Shown: positions 1 through 6,055 of the stretch, piece after piece
Position numbering within the stretch: position 1 is the first letter of the stretch
Layout: each line of letters starts with the position of its first letter
From: Betaproteobacteria bacterium
GTDB taxonomy: Bacteria > Desulfobacterota > Desulfovibrionia > Desulfovibrionales > Desulfovibrionaceae
DNA: 13,266 nt
NCBI GenBank assembly: GCA_009778295.1
Contig: WRKB01000292.1
Location: forward strand, 1-13,266
Direction of reading: 5' to 3'
Made by a program: the position numbers and the translations under genes
Notes under the pieces: model-generated
What the model saw: the letters and a program-made list of their open reading frames with translations, nothing else
The model's database searches: none
Told to the model about the DNA's origin: nothing

Positions 1-1
1 C

Positions 2-193
2 TTTGAGGGCCTGTATTTCCCCGAAGATGAGATACTCGCTGCTCTTGAATCCCGCCTGCCCGCGCAGGCGCGGGGCAAGATGGACGTCCTCGATCTGGAA
101 GGCTGGAAACTGCGCCGCTATACCCGCGAAAACGGCGCCTTCCATCTGTCCGGCCGGGAATTAAACCAGGTGCTGGCCTACTCCGGGCATTAG
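2..193 (+). CDS. C-terminal end of an unrecognised protein (5' truncated)
   Basis: An open frame enters from the left edge and runs 63 codons to a TAG at 191-193. The visible tail is acidic at first (FPEDEILAALE) and then carries a WKLRRY segment and ends LNQVLAYSGH. Codon use and GC-rich third positions match the neighbouring genes, which supports real coding. I do not recognise the family, and the part seen is too short to name a domain. It lies 128 bases upstream of the transporter operon on the same strand, so it is probably the last gene of a preceding unit. Confidence 0.6.
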   Translation, partial: FEGLYFPEDEILAALESRLPAQARGKMDVLDLEGWKLRRYTRENGAFHLSGRELNQVLAYSGH

Positions 194-274
194 CGCTGTT
201 GCTTTGCAATGTAAAACTGCTCTCAGGCTTGAGGCCGGGGCAAAAATTCTGTAGGCTTGCGCAACACACTCCCT

Positions 275-308
275 CCCATATGGTATGGGGTGGGACCCAT
301 GGATTTTT
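275..308 (+). promoter_or_regulatory. Two mutually exclusive hairpins in the leader of the transporter operon
   Basis: CCCATA (275-280) pairs perfectly with TATGGG (284-289) around a 3-base loop. The same right arm, ATGGG (285-289), can instead pair with CCCAT (296-300) around a 6-base loop. The second hairpin is followed by GGATTTTT (301-308), which resembles a weak intrinsic terminator. Both lie directly before the AAGGAG ribosome site of the binding-protein gene. This could be a small attenuator or a translation switch. The stems are only 5 to 6 pairs, so a chance arrangement is quite possible. Confidence 0.3.
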
Positions 309-310
309 AT

Positions 311-316
311 AAGGAG
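311..316 (+). promoter_or_regulatory. Strong ribosome binding site of the substrate-binding protein gene
   Basis: AAGGAG lies 5 bases before the ATG at 322. It is the best Shine-Dalgarno match in the window, as expected for the binding protein, which is usually needed in excess over the membrane components. Confidence 0.75.
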
Positions 317-321
317 ATGCC

Positions 322-1068
322 ATGAAAAAATGTATTCTCGCCCTGCTGCTAGTGTTCGCATTTTCTGTCCCGGCCTTTGCCAAAAGCTATATCAACGGCA
401 TCGACGCCAATTACCCGCCTTTTGCCTATATTGATGAAAAAAGCGGCAACCCTGCCGGCTTTGACGTGGAATCCATGGATTGGATCGCCAACACCATGGG
501 TTTTACAATCAAGCATATGCCCATCGAATGGGACGCCATCATTCCTACCCTGCTCGCCAAAAAAATTGACATGGTCTGTTCCGGTATGACCATCACCCCG
601 GAACGCGCGACGCAAGTCGCCTTCTCCAAGCCCTATTGGAAGGTGTACAATGTTTTCGTGACCAAAAAAGAATCCGATCTTACCGTGGCCGCTCTCCTGA
701 CCCAGAAGCTCAAACTCGGCGGGCAGCGCGGTACAAATGAAGCCGAAAAACTCGACAAAGATCAAAAGGAGAAAAATCTGCGCTATGAAGTGCGCCTGTA
801 TGACTCCGCCCCCCTGATGATCGAGGACGTGCTTAATGGCCGCATCGATGCCGCGCTGATGGATTCCCTGCCTGCGCTGGATTCCATCTCCAAGGGTAAG
901 CCGGTCAAAATCGCTGGTACCCACGGAGACCCCGTACTTTTTGGCGTGGCGTTTCGCAAGGACGATACGGAACTGCAAAAACTGGTCAACGAAGGCTACA
1001 AGAAGCTGATGGCAGATCCGTTCTGGAAGCAACTACAGCAAAAATATGATGTGAAGCCTCTGGAATAG
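322..1068 (+). CDS. Polar amino acid ABC transporter, periplasmic substrate-binding protein
   Basis: This 248-residue solute-binding protein of family 3 captures an amino acid in the periplasm and delivers it to the permeases encoded downstream. Residues 1-20 form a Sec signal peptide (two lysines, a hydrophobic core, cleavage after AFA). The mature protein starts its first lobe with GIDANYPPFAY and GFDVE. It then has the family hallmark SGMTITPERA (88-97), whose Arg95 normally binds the substrate carboxylate, and later GQRGTNEAEKL and DAALMDS (177-182), whose Asp181 normally binds the amino group. Both ligand residues being present points to an alpha-amino acid substrate, but which one cannot be told. 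The length is typical. The ATG at 322 is fixed by AAGGAG and by the signal peptide. The first permease follows after 55 bases. Confidence 0.9.
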   Translation: MKKCILALLLVFAFSVPAFAKSYINGIDANYPPFAYIDEKSGNPAGFDVESMDWIANTMGFTIKHMPIEWDAIIPTLLAKKIDMVCSGMTITPERATQVAFSKPYWKVYNVFVTKKESDLTVAALLTQKLKLGGQRGTNEAEKLDKDQKEKNLRYEVRLYDSAPLMIEDVLNGRIDAALMDSLPALDSISKGKPVKIAGTHGDPVLFGVAFRKDDTELQKLVNEGYKKLMADPFWKQLQQKYDVKPLE

Positions 1069-1123
1069 GCCTCAGCAAGCTCAATACTGTGGCAAGCTCG
1101 AACAACTGCCATACGGGGGGCGG

Positions 1124-1807
1124 GTGCAGCATCTGATCGTTGTATGGAACGCATCCCCCTATATCTTCGGCGGAAGCTGCGTTACGGTCGGCATTGTCGT
1201 TCTGGCGTTGGCTCTCGGCCTTATGCTGGGCGTCCCCCTCGCCTTGGCCCAAGTGTACGGCGGCGTACTCGCACGTCGTTGCGCCGGGCTGTATGTATGG
1301 TTCTTCCGGGGAGTTCCCATTCTGGTGCAGCTTTTTCTGTTTTATTTCGGCTTATTTTCTTCCCTGGATTTGCCGATCAACGCCTTTTTCTCCTCCTGTA
1401 TCGTACTGGGGTTGACCAGTGCGGCGTATCAGTCGCAAATTTTCCGGGGCGCCATTCTCTCCCTGCCGTCCGGGCAATTCAAGGCCGGACGCGCCTTGGG
1501 CATGAGCGATGCATGTTCCGTGCGCTGCATCATCCTCCCCCAAGCTTTGCGACTCTCCCTGCCGGGTTGGGCCAACGAATTTTCCATCCTGCTCAAGGAT
1601 TCGGCCATTTGTTTCGTACTCGGCACGCAAGAAATAATGGCCCGTACCCATTTTGTGGCCTCGCGCACGCATGAACACCTCGCGCTCTTTATGCTCGCGG
1701 GGCTGCTCTATTTTTTGATTACGTTGGCGGGACTGACCTTGCTGCGCCGCCTTGAAAACGCCCTGAGCACACCCGGCTATGCCGCCGGAGGAACCGGCGC
1801 CCAATGA
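1124..1807 (+). CDS. Polar amino acid ABC transporter, permease 1 (HisM/GlnP type)
   Basis: This 227-residue inner-membrane permease belongs to the His/Glu/Gln/Arg family. Hydrophobic segments lie at about 18-45, 57-80, 88-104 and 186-208. FFRGVPILVQL (60-70) is the typical sequence of this family. The cytoplasmic EAA-type loop (about 117-151) contains GQFKAGRALGMS, then ILPQALRLSLPGWANE, and docks onto the ATPase. The first two EAA residues are replaced (K-A-G), while the conserved Gly of ALG is kept. The start is the GTG at 1124, as no ATG lies at a suitable place in frame; a G-rich stretch (1115-1120) just before it is a poor ribosome site. The end overlaps the ATPase gene by 4 bases, so the two are probably translationally coupled. 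Confidence 0.88.
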   Translation: MQHLIVVWNASPYIFGGSCVTVGIVVLALALGLMLGVPLALAQVYGGVLARRCAGLYVWFFRGVPILVQLFLFYFGLFSSLDLPINAFFSSCIVLGLTSAAYQSQIFRGAILSLPSGQFKAGRALGMSDACSVRCIILPQALRLSLPGWANEFSILLKDSAICFVLGTQEIMARTHFVASRTHEHLALFMLAGLLYFLITLAGLTLLRRLENALSTPGYAAGGTGAQ

Positions 1808-2547
1808 TGGAAACTCCTGTCCTGTGCATAGAAAACATCACCCTGACTCTCGGCGGCAGAAAAATCCTCGATCAGGTCTGTCTGGACATCCAGCGCGGGG
1901 AACTCAAGGTACTCATCGGGCCTTCCGGGGCCGGCAAAAGCTCCTTACTCCAATGTATCAATCATCTCGTCAGACCCGACAGTGGCATCATCAGGCTTGA
2001 AGGCGAAAAGCTGGATGCCGCGAACACGCGCGCGCTCTGCTCCTTCCGTACCCATGTCGGCATGATATTTCAGGATTTCAACCTGTTTGACCACTTAAGC
2101 GCCGAAGAAAACGTCGCCATTGCCCTGCGCAAGGTGCGGGGATTTCCACGCCGCGCCGCCCTGGATCGCGCGCTTGAAGAGCTTGGGCGCGTTGGCCTTG
2201 CCCGCTATGCGGCGCTATATCCCGCTCAGCTCTCGGGAGGGCAGAAACAGCGCGTGGCTATAGCTCGCGCCTTGGCCATGGATCCCAAAGTCATCCTGCT
2301 TGACGAACCGACTTCCGCCCTGGACCCAGAACTGGTCGGCGAAGTACTCGCCGTCATTCGTGAACTTGCCAAGGCTGGCATGACCATGCTGATGGCCACT
2401 CACCAAATGGACTTCGCACGGGCTTTGGCCAATGAAATTTTGTTCATGGAACACGGCGTGATCGTCGAACGCGGCACGCCGGAAGAACTGCTCCGGCCTG
2501 ATGCCGTGACCAGGACACGAGATTTTTGCGCCAAGCTGGTCGTATAG
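1804..2547 (+). CDS. Polar amino acid ABC transporter, ATP-binding protein (GlnQ/HisP type)
   Basis: This 247-residue ATPase powers the importer formed with the permeases on either side. All motifs are intact: Walker A GPSGAGKS (39-46), Q-loop Gln90 in FQDFNLF, signature LSGGQKQR (143-150), Walker B VILLDEPTSALD with Glu168, and switch His200 in ATHQ. FQDFNLF and the MATHQMDFAR stretch are characteristic of the polar amino acid (PAAT) subfamily. It begins with ATGATG; the first ATG overlaps the permease stop in an ATGA arrangement, and GGAGGAA at 1787-1793 serves as the ribosome site. Placing the ATPase between the two permeases is less common than having it last. Confidence 0.92.
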   Translation: MMETPVLCIENITLTLGGRKILDQVCLDIQRGELKVLIGPSGAGKSSLLQCINHLVRPDSGIIRLEGEKLDAANTRALCSFRTHVGMIFQDFNLFDHLSAEENVAIALRKVRGFPRRAALDRALEELGRVGLARYAALYPAQLSGGQKQRVAIARALAMDPKVILLDEPTSALDPELVGEVLAVIRELAKAGMTMLMATHQMDFARALANEILFMEHGVIVERGTPEELLRPDAVTRTRDFCAKLVV

Positions 2548-2553
2548 CGTAAT

Positions 2554-2587
2554 TTTTCCATCAGGCTGCGTTATATTTGATGGGAAA
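2554..2587 (+). repeat. Inverted repeat in the 98-base gap between ATPase and second permease
   Basis: TTTTCCATCA (2554-2563) pairs with TGATGGGAAA (2578-2587) over ten positions, one of them a G-T pair, around a 14-base loop. No T-run follows, so it is not a standard intrinsic terminator on the plus strand. It begins 6 bases after the ATPase stop. A role as an RNA processing or stability element, or as an operator, is possible; the sequence alone cannot decide. Confidence 0.45.
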
Positions 2588-2645
2588 TTGAATACACAGC
2601 GGTATGCCGCGCCGAAGCCGGTAATACCATGAAAATGAGGCCCGG

Positions 2646-3323
2646 ATGACCCTGTTTGGCAATGAATTTCTCCTGAACGAGCTGCTGCCTACCTTGAACA
2701 AGGGGCTGTGGATTTCTCTCATGCTGATAGTGCCTTCAGCCGTGCTGGGCTTTCTGGCCGGGGTCTTTCTCGGCGTGATCCGCGTATTCGGGACCCGACG
2801 CACCCGCTGGGCCGGCGATGCGTATACGGCGATCTTCCGGGGAGTGCCCCTGGCGATTCAACTGATGCTCATCTATTTCGGACTGCCTAATCTGGGCATT
2901 TCGCTGGATCCGTATCCGGCCGCGGTATGCTCTTTTACCCTGTGCAGCGCGGCGTATCATTCGGAATACATCCGAGGCAGTCTGCTCGCTATCCGCCAAG
3001 GCCAGATGAAGGCCGCCCTAGCCCTGGGATTCAACACTCCCCAAGCGGCACTCTGGATCATCGTGCCACAGGCAGCACGCCTGGCTCTGCCCGGCTGCGG
3101 CAATGAAATCATTTACCTCATCAAATACTCCTCGCTGGCCTATCTGGTGACCTGCATGGAACTTACCGGCCAAGGGAAACTCCTGGCAGCGCTGTATTTC
3201 CGTTTCACCGAAGTTTTTCTCGGCGTTGGCCTGTATTATCTGACCCTGGTCACCCTGACGGGCTGGCTGCTACGCAGGCTTGAACAGAAACTCCGCATTC
3301 CCGGCTTTGGTCTGGAGGTATAG
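2646..3323 (+). CDS. Polar amino acid ABC transporter, permease 2 (HisM/GlnP type)
   Basis: This is the second inner-membrane permease of the importer, 225 residues long. It has the same plan as permease 1: a long first hydrophobic segment (about 20-46), FRGVPLAIQLMLIYFGL (64-80), a segment around 90-105, and a C-terminal one (about 188-208). Its coupling loop contains GQMKAALALGF (119-129), then IVPQAARLALPGCGNE, closer to the consensus EAA loop than permease 1. Two different permeases suggest a heterodimeric channel. The ATG at 2646 is preceded by GAGG (2637-2640). An earlier ATG at 2635 is out of frame. The ubiX-like gene starts 2 bases after the stop. Confidence 0.9.
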   Translation: MTLFGNEFLLNELLPTLNKGLWISLMLIVPSAVLGFLAGVFLGVIRVFGTRRTRWAGDAYTAIFRGVPLAIQLMLIYFGLPNLGISLDPYPAAVCSFTLCSAAYHSEYIRGSLLAIRQGQMKAALALGFNTPQAALWIIVPQAARLALPGCGNEIIYLIKYSSLAYLVTCMELTGQGKLLAALYFRFTEVFLGVGLYYLTLVTLTGWLLRRLEQKLRIPGFGLEV

Positions 3324-3325
3324 GC

Positions 3326-3907
3326 ATGCAAAAAAAGCGGCTCATCATAGGCGTCAGCGGTGCAAGCGGACTGCCCGTGGCCGTCGTGCTGCTGGAAGCA
3401 ATGCGGCTGTTTCCGGCCTGGGAAACGCACCTGATCCTTTCCAAAGGCGCCGAGCGAACCCTGGCCTGCGAAACAGACCTGACTCCTGACGCCATGCGTG
3501 CGTTGGCGGGACACAGCCATGACCCCGAAGACAGCGGCGCATCCGTGGCCAGCGGAACCTTCCAAGCGGAGGGGATGGCCATCGTGCCGTGCAGCATGAA
3601 GAGCCTTGCCGGCATCGCCTGCGGCTACGCGGACAACCTGCTGCTGCGCGCTGCCGACGTGTGTCTGAAGGAACGCCGTCCTCTGGTGCTGGCGGTACGC
3701 GAAACGCCCCTGCACGTTGTGCATCTGACGAATATGCGGCGTCTTGCCGGGATGGGGACTGTCATCATGCCCCTGATGATGAATTTTTATTCTCACCCCA
3801 GTTGTATTGAAGATATGACGCGGCATATGGCGGGAAAAATTCTGGATGTCTTCGGACTGGAGATGCCGGGCTTTCGGCGTTGGGGCAACGATGTGTCATC
3901 CCAATAA
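3326..3907 (+). CDS. ubiX: UbiX/Pad1-type flavin prenyltransferase
   Basis: This 193-residue protein should join dimethylallyl phosphate to reduced FMN, making the prenylated flavin cofactor used by UbiD-family decarboxylases. The FMN-binding start IIGVSGASG (7-15), the Ser in LILSKGAE (39), PCSMKSLAGIA (88-98), YADNLLLRAADVCLKERRPL and RETPL (125-129) all match UbiX. The usual MPxxPAFY stretch reads MPLMMNFY here, a modest deviation. The length is normal. GGAGG at 3312-3316, inside the end of the permease gene, serves its ATG. No UbiD lies in the window; in bacteria of this type the partner may act in menaquinone (futalosine route) or aromatic acid metabolism. Why it sits in an amino acid transporter operon is unclear. 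Confidence 0.9.
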   Translation: MQKKRLIIGVSGASGLPVAVVLLEAMRLFPAWETHLILSKGAERTLACETDLTPDAMRALAGHSHDPEDSGASVASGTFQAEGMAIVPCSMKSLAGIACGYADNLLLRAADVCLKERRPLVLAVRETPLHVVHLTNMRRLAGMGTVIMPLMMNFYSHPSCIEDMTRHMAGKILDVFGLEMPGFRRWGNDVSSQ

Positions 3908-3940
3908 CACATTTTTACGGCGTACGCTTTCGGAGCATCC

Positions 3941-5080
3941 ATGTCCGATACTATCCGGATCATAGAAGTCAAAAACGACGGGCAGATGCGTGTGTTCCTG
4001 GATTTGCCGCACGGTGTGCATCGCGAGCATCCGCTCTGGGTGCCGCCGCTCAAGTCGCAGGAGCGGGATCTGCTCACGCCGGGCAGACATCCTTTCTGGG
4101 ACAATGCAGAAGGCAAGCTCTTCCTTGCCCTGCGGAGCGACACACCTGTGGGACGCATCGCCGCCTTCCGGGATCATAAGGCGAACGCCTACGCGGGGCG
4201 AGCCATCGGAGCCTGGGGATTTTTTGAATGTCTCAATGATATGCCCGCAGCGCACGCGCTGTTTGATGCCGTATACGACTGGCATCTAGCCGGGAACGCG
4301 CAGTTTCTACGCGGCCCTCTTAATCCCTCCACCAATTATACTTGCGCCATGCTTGTTTCCGGATTCGACAAGGCACCCAGCATCATGATGCCCTGGAATC
4401 CCCCGTATTATCCCCTCCTGGCGGAATCCTGGCATATGCGCAAGGAACAGGACCTGTTCGCCTATATGTTCACGCGCAGCGTCATGAACACTTCGGACAT
4501 GGTCAGCAAAGAGCTCGCTTTGGTGAAAGAGCGCGGCGAGTTCAACGTCCGTCTCTCCTCCAAGGCTACGTTAAAGGCCGATATCGCTTTGATGCTTGAT
4601 ATCTATAGCGCAAGCTGGGCCGACAACTGGGCATTTTGCCCGATCTCCGAGGCGGAAGTGGCGCGCCATATCGCGGAGCTCCAGAGTCTGCTCGACCCCG
4701 AACTCTTCGCGCTCTTTTACCACAACGGCGAACCGGCCGGAGGCATGCTGGCCCTGCCCAACTTCAATCCGCTGCTCAAGGCGTTGAACGGTTCGTTCGG
4801 AATCGGCACTCCCTGGCATGTGCTGCGCACCCGCAGCGAAGTCGCCAAGGGCTACCGCCTGTTGCTGTTCGGGGTAAAACCGCAGTACCGCATGATAGGT
4901 CTGCCGCTTCTAGTGCTGGATGTCATGTTCGACTGTGCGCGCAAGCGACCCGGCCTGCAATGGGTGGAAGGTTCCTGGTCGCTGGAGGACAATGACCAGA
5001 TCAACCAGCTCATTGAAGATTTCGGCGGTGTGTTGGACAAGCGTTACCGCATCTACCGCCGGGAGATGACGCGTGCCTGA
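3941..5080 (+). CDS. YghO-like GNAT-fold acyltransferase; candidate ceramide synthase-type N-acyltransferase
   Basis: This 379-residue cytosolic protein is of the large two-part GNAT family related to E. coli YghO. Family signatures in order are HPLWVPPLK (30-38), FLALRSDTPVGRIAAF (61-76), the GFFE turn (93-96), RGPLNPSTNYTCAMLVSGFD (124-143), NPPYYPLL (153-160) and, near the C-terminus, WSLEDNDQINQLIEDFGG then KRYRIYRR. The last region matches the acyl-CoA-binding part of GNAT enzymes. The true substrate of YghO-like proteins is not established. The Caulobacter bacterial ceramide synthase is, as I recall, a GNAT-type acyltransferase, and the overlapping dehydrogenase gene supports a similar N-acylation role here, but this is inference. 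GGAG (3932-3935) precedes the ATG by 5 bases. Confidence 0.8.
   Translation: MSDTIRIIEVKNDGQMRVFLDLPHGVHREHPLWVPPLKSQERDLLTPGRHPFWDNAEGKLFLALRSDTPVGRIAAFRDHKANAYAGRAIGAWGFFECLNDMPAAHALFDAVYDWHLAGNAQFLRGPLNPSTNYTCAMLVSGFDKAPSIMMPWNPPYYPLLAESWHMRKEQDLFAYMFTRSVMNTSDMVSKELALVKERGEFNVRLSSKATLKADIALMLDIYSASWADNWAFCPISEAEVARHIAELQSLLDPELFALFYHNGEPAGGMLALPNFNPLLKALNGSFGIGTPWHVLRTRSEVAKGYRLLLFGVKPQYRMIGLPLLVLDVMFDCARKRPGLQWVEGSWSLEDNDQINQLIEDFGGVLDKRYRIYRREMTRA
5061..5065 (+). promoter_or_regulatory. Ribosome binding site that fixes a GTG start
   Basis: GGGAG lies 7 bases before GTG 5073 but 19 bases before the in-frame ATG at 5085. This favours the GTG as the start of the dehydrogenase and implies an 8-base overlap with the preceding acyltransferase gene. 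Confidence 0.6.
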
Positions 5081-6053
5081 CACCATGCCGCAACGCATCC
5101 TGCTTACCGGAGGCACAGGCTTTGTGGGGAGCCACCTGGCGCAACAGCTTGCCGGACAAACAGAACTTTCCTGCATGGTTCGCGCCACATCGTATACTGC
5201 TCACCTGCCGCCCGGTACACACATCTTTCAGGCGGACATCGCCAGAGGGAGGGGTATCGACGCCGCGATGGAAGGGCAGGATTGCCTTATCCATCTGGCG
5301 GCCACCCTATTTTCCACCTCCTGGCAGAACTATCTGAACGGCACCGTCCTGCTGGCGGCCCAACTCGGCCGCGCGGCGCGGCGTGCCGGAATCAAACGGA
5401 TCGTGATAGTTTCGAGTTTGGCGGCCACAGGCCCCAGCGCCCAAAGCCCCGGCGTGACGGATGATACCCCCCCGGCGCCTGTTTCTGCCTATGGCTGGTC
5501 AAAATACATGGCGGAACTGGCCTTTGCCCGGGAATCCGACTCCCCGGCCCGCCTTGTCGTCCTGCGCCCTCCTATCATCTATGGGACGGGGGACAGGGGG
5601 CTGCTGCCATATTTCAAAGCCGCGAAAATCGGCCTCATCACAGTGCCCGGCAGAGCTTTTCCCGTCTCCGCCGTACATATCCGGGATGCGGTGCAGGGCA
5701 TTTTATGCTGCCTCAAACCCGAAGCCCGGGGCGTCTACCACATCAATGACGGCATGGAACATACCATGGCCTCTTTGGGGCTTGCCATGACCGCCGTTTT
5801 TGGCCGCAAGGCGCTGGTACTGCGCATGCCGCGCCCCTTGTTAGCCGCCTCGGCCGCACTGGCGGATATCGCCGCACGCTTCGGCCTGTCGCCAAGTTCC
5901 TGGAACATGGACAAATACCGCGAATCCTGCGCCGAGGGCTGGCTGTGCTCTGCCGCGCGCATAACGGCAGAACTCGGGTACGCGCCTTCCACGTCTTTGC
6001 GGGAAGGCATCGCGGACGCGATCGCGGGATACAGAAACCTGGGCTGGCTATAA
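5073..6053 (+). CDS. Extended short-chain dehydrogenase (NAD-dependent epimerase/dehydratase family), CerR-like
   Basis: This 326-residue Rossmann-fold enzyme should oxidise, reduce or epimerise a substrate using NAD(P). The nucleotide-binding motif TGGTGFVGSHL spans 12-22. HLAAT (74-78), VSS (113-115) and the catalytic pair Tyr140/Lys144 in YGWSK follow, then RPPIIYG (165-171). The C-terminal half has LPYFKAAKIGL (178-188), a hydrophobic helix around 253-270, and DKYRESCAEGW before LGYAP and EGIADAIAGYRNLGWL. That C-terminal plan resembles epimerase-like reductases annotated as 3-ketosphinganine/ceramide reductases (CerR) in Caulobacter and Bacteroides rather than sugar epimerases. This is from recalled family similarity and needs a search. 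Overlap with the acyltransferase gene implies translational coupling and a shared pathway. The ABC-F gene starts 2 bases after the stop. Confidence 0.8.
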   Translation: MPDTMPQRILLTGGTGFVGSHLAQQLAGQTELSCMVRATSYTAHLPPGTHIFQADIARGRGIDAAMEGQDCLIHLAATLFSTSWQNYLNGTVLLAAQLGRAARRAGIKRIVIVSSLAATGPSAQSPGVTDDTPPAPVSAYGWSKYMAELAFARESDSPARLVVLRPPIIYGTGDRGLLPYFKAAKIGLITVPGRAFPVSAVHIRDAVQGILCCLKPEARGVYHINDGMEHTMASLGLAMTAVFGRKALVLRMPRPLLAASAALADIAARFGLSPSSWNMDKYRESCAEGWLCSAARITAELGYAPSTSLREGIADAIAGYRNLGWL

Positions 6054-6055
6054 AC

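Noticed and set aside
229..257. Possible sigma-70 promoter TTGAGG, 17 bases, TAGGCT before the binding-protein gene
   Set aside because: The -35 matches only 4 of 6 and the -10 only 3 of 6 consensus bases, which is not enough to call a promoter.
5945..6055. N-terminal extension of the ABC-F protein by 37 residues
   Set aside because: It overlaps the end of the dehydrogenase gene and is Arg-rich without domain match; MNLTIQNLSK at 6056 is the normal beginning of the first ATPase domain.
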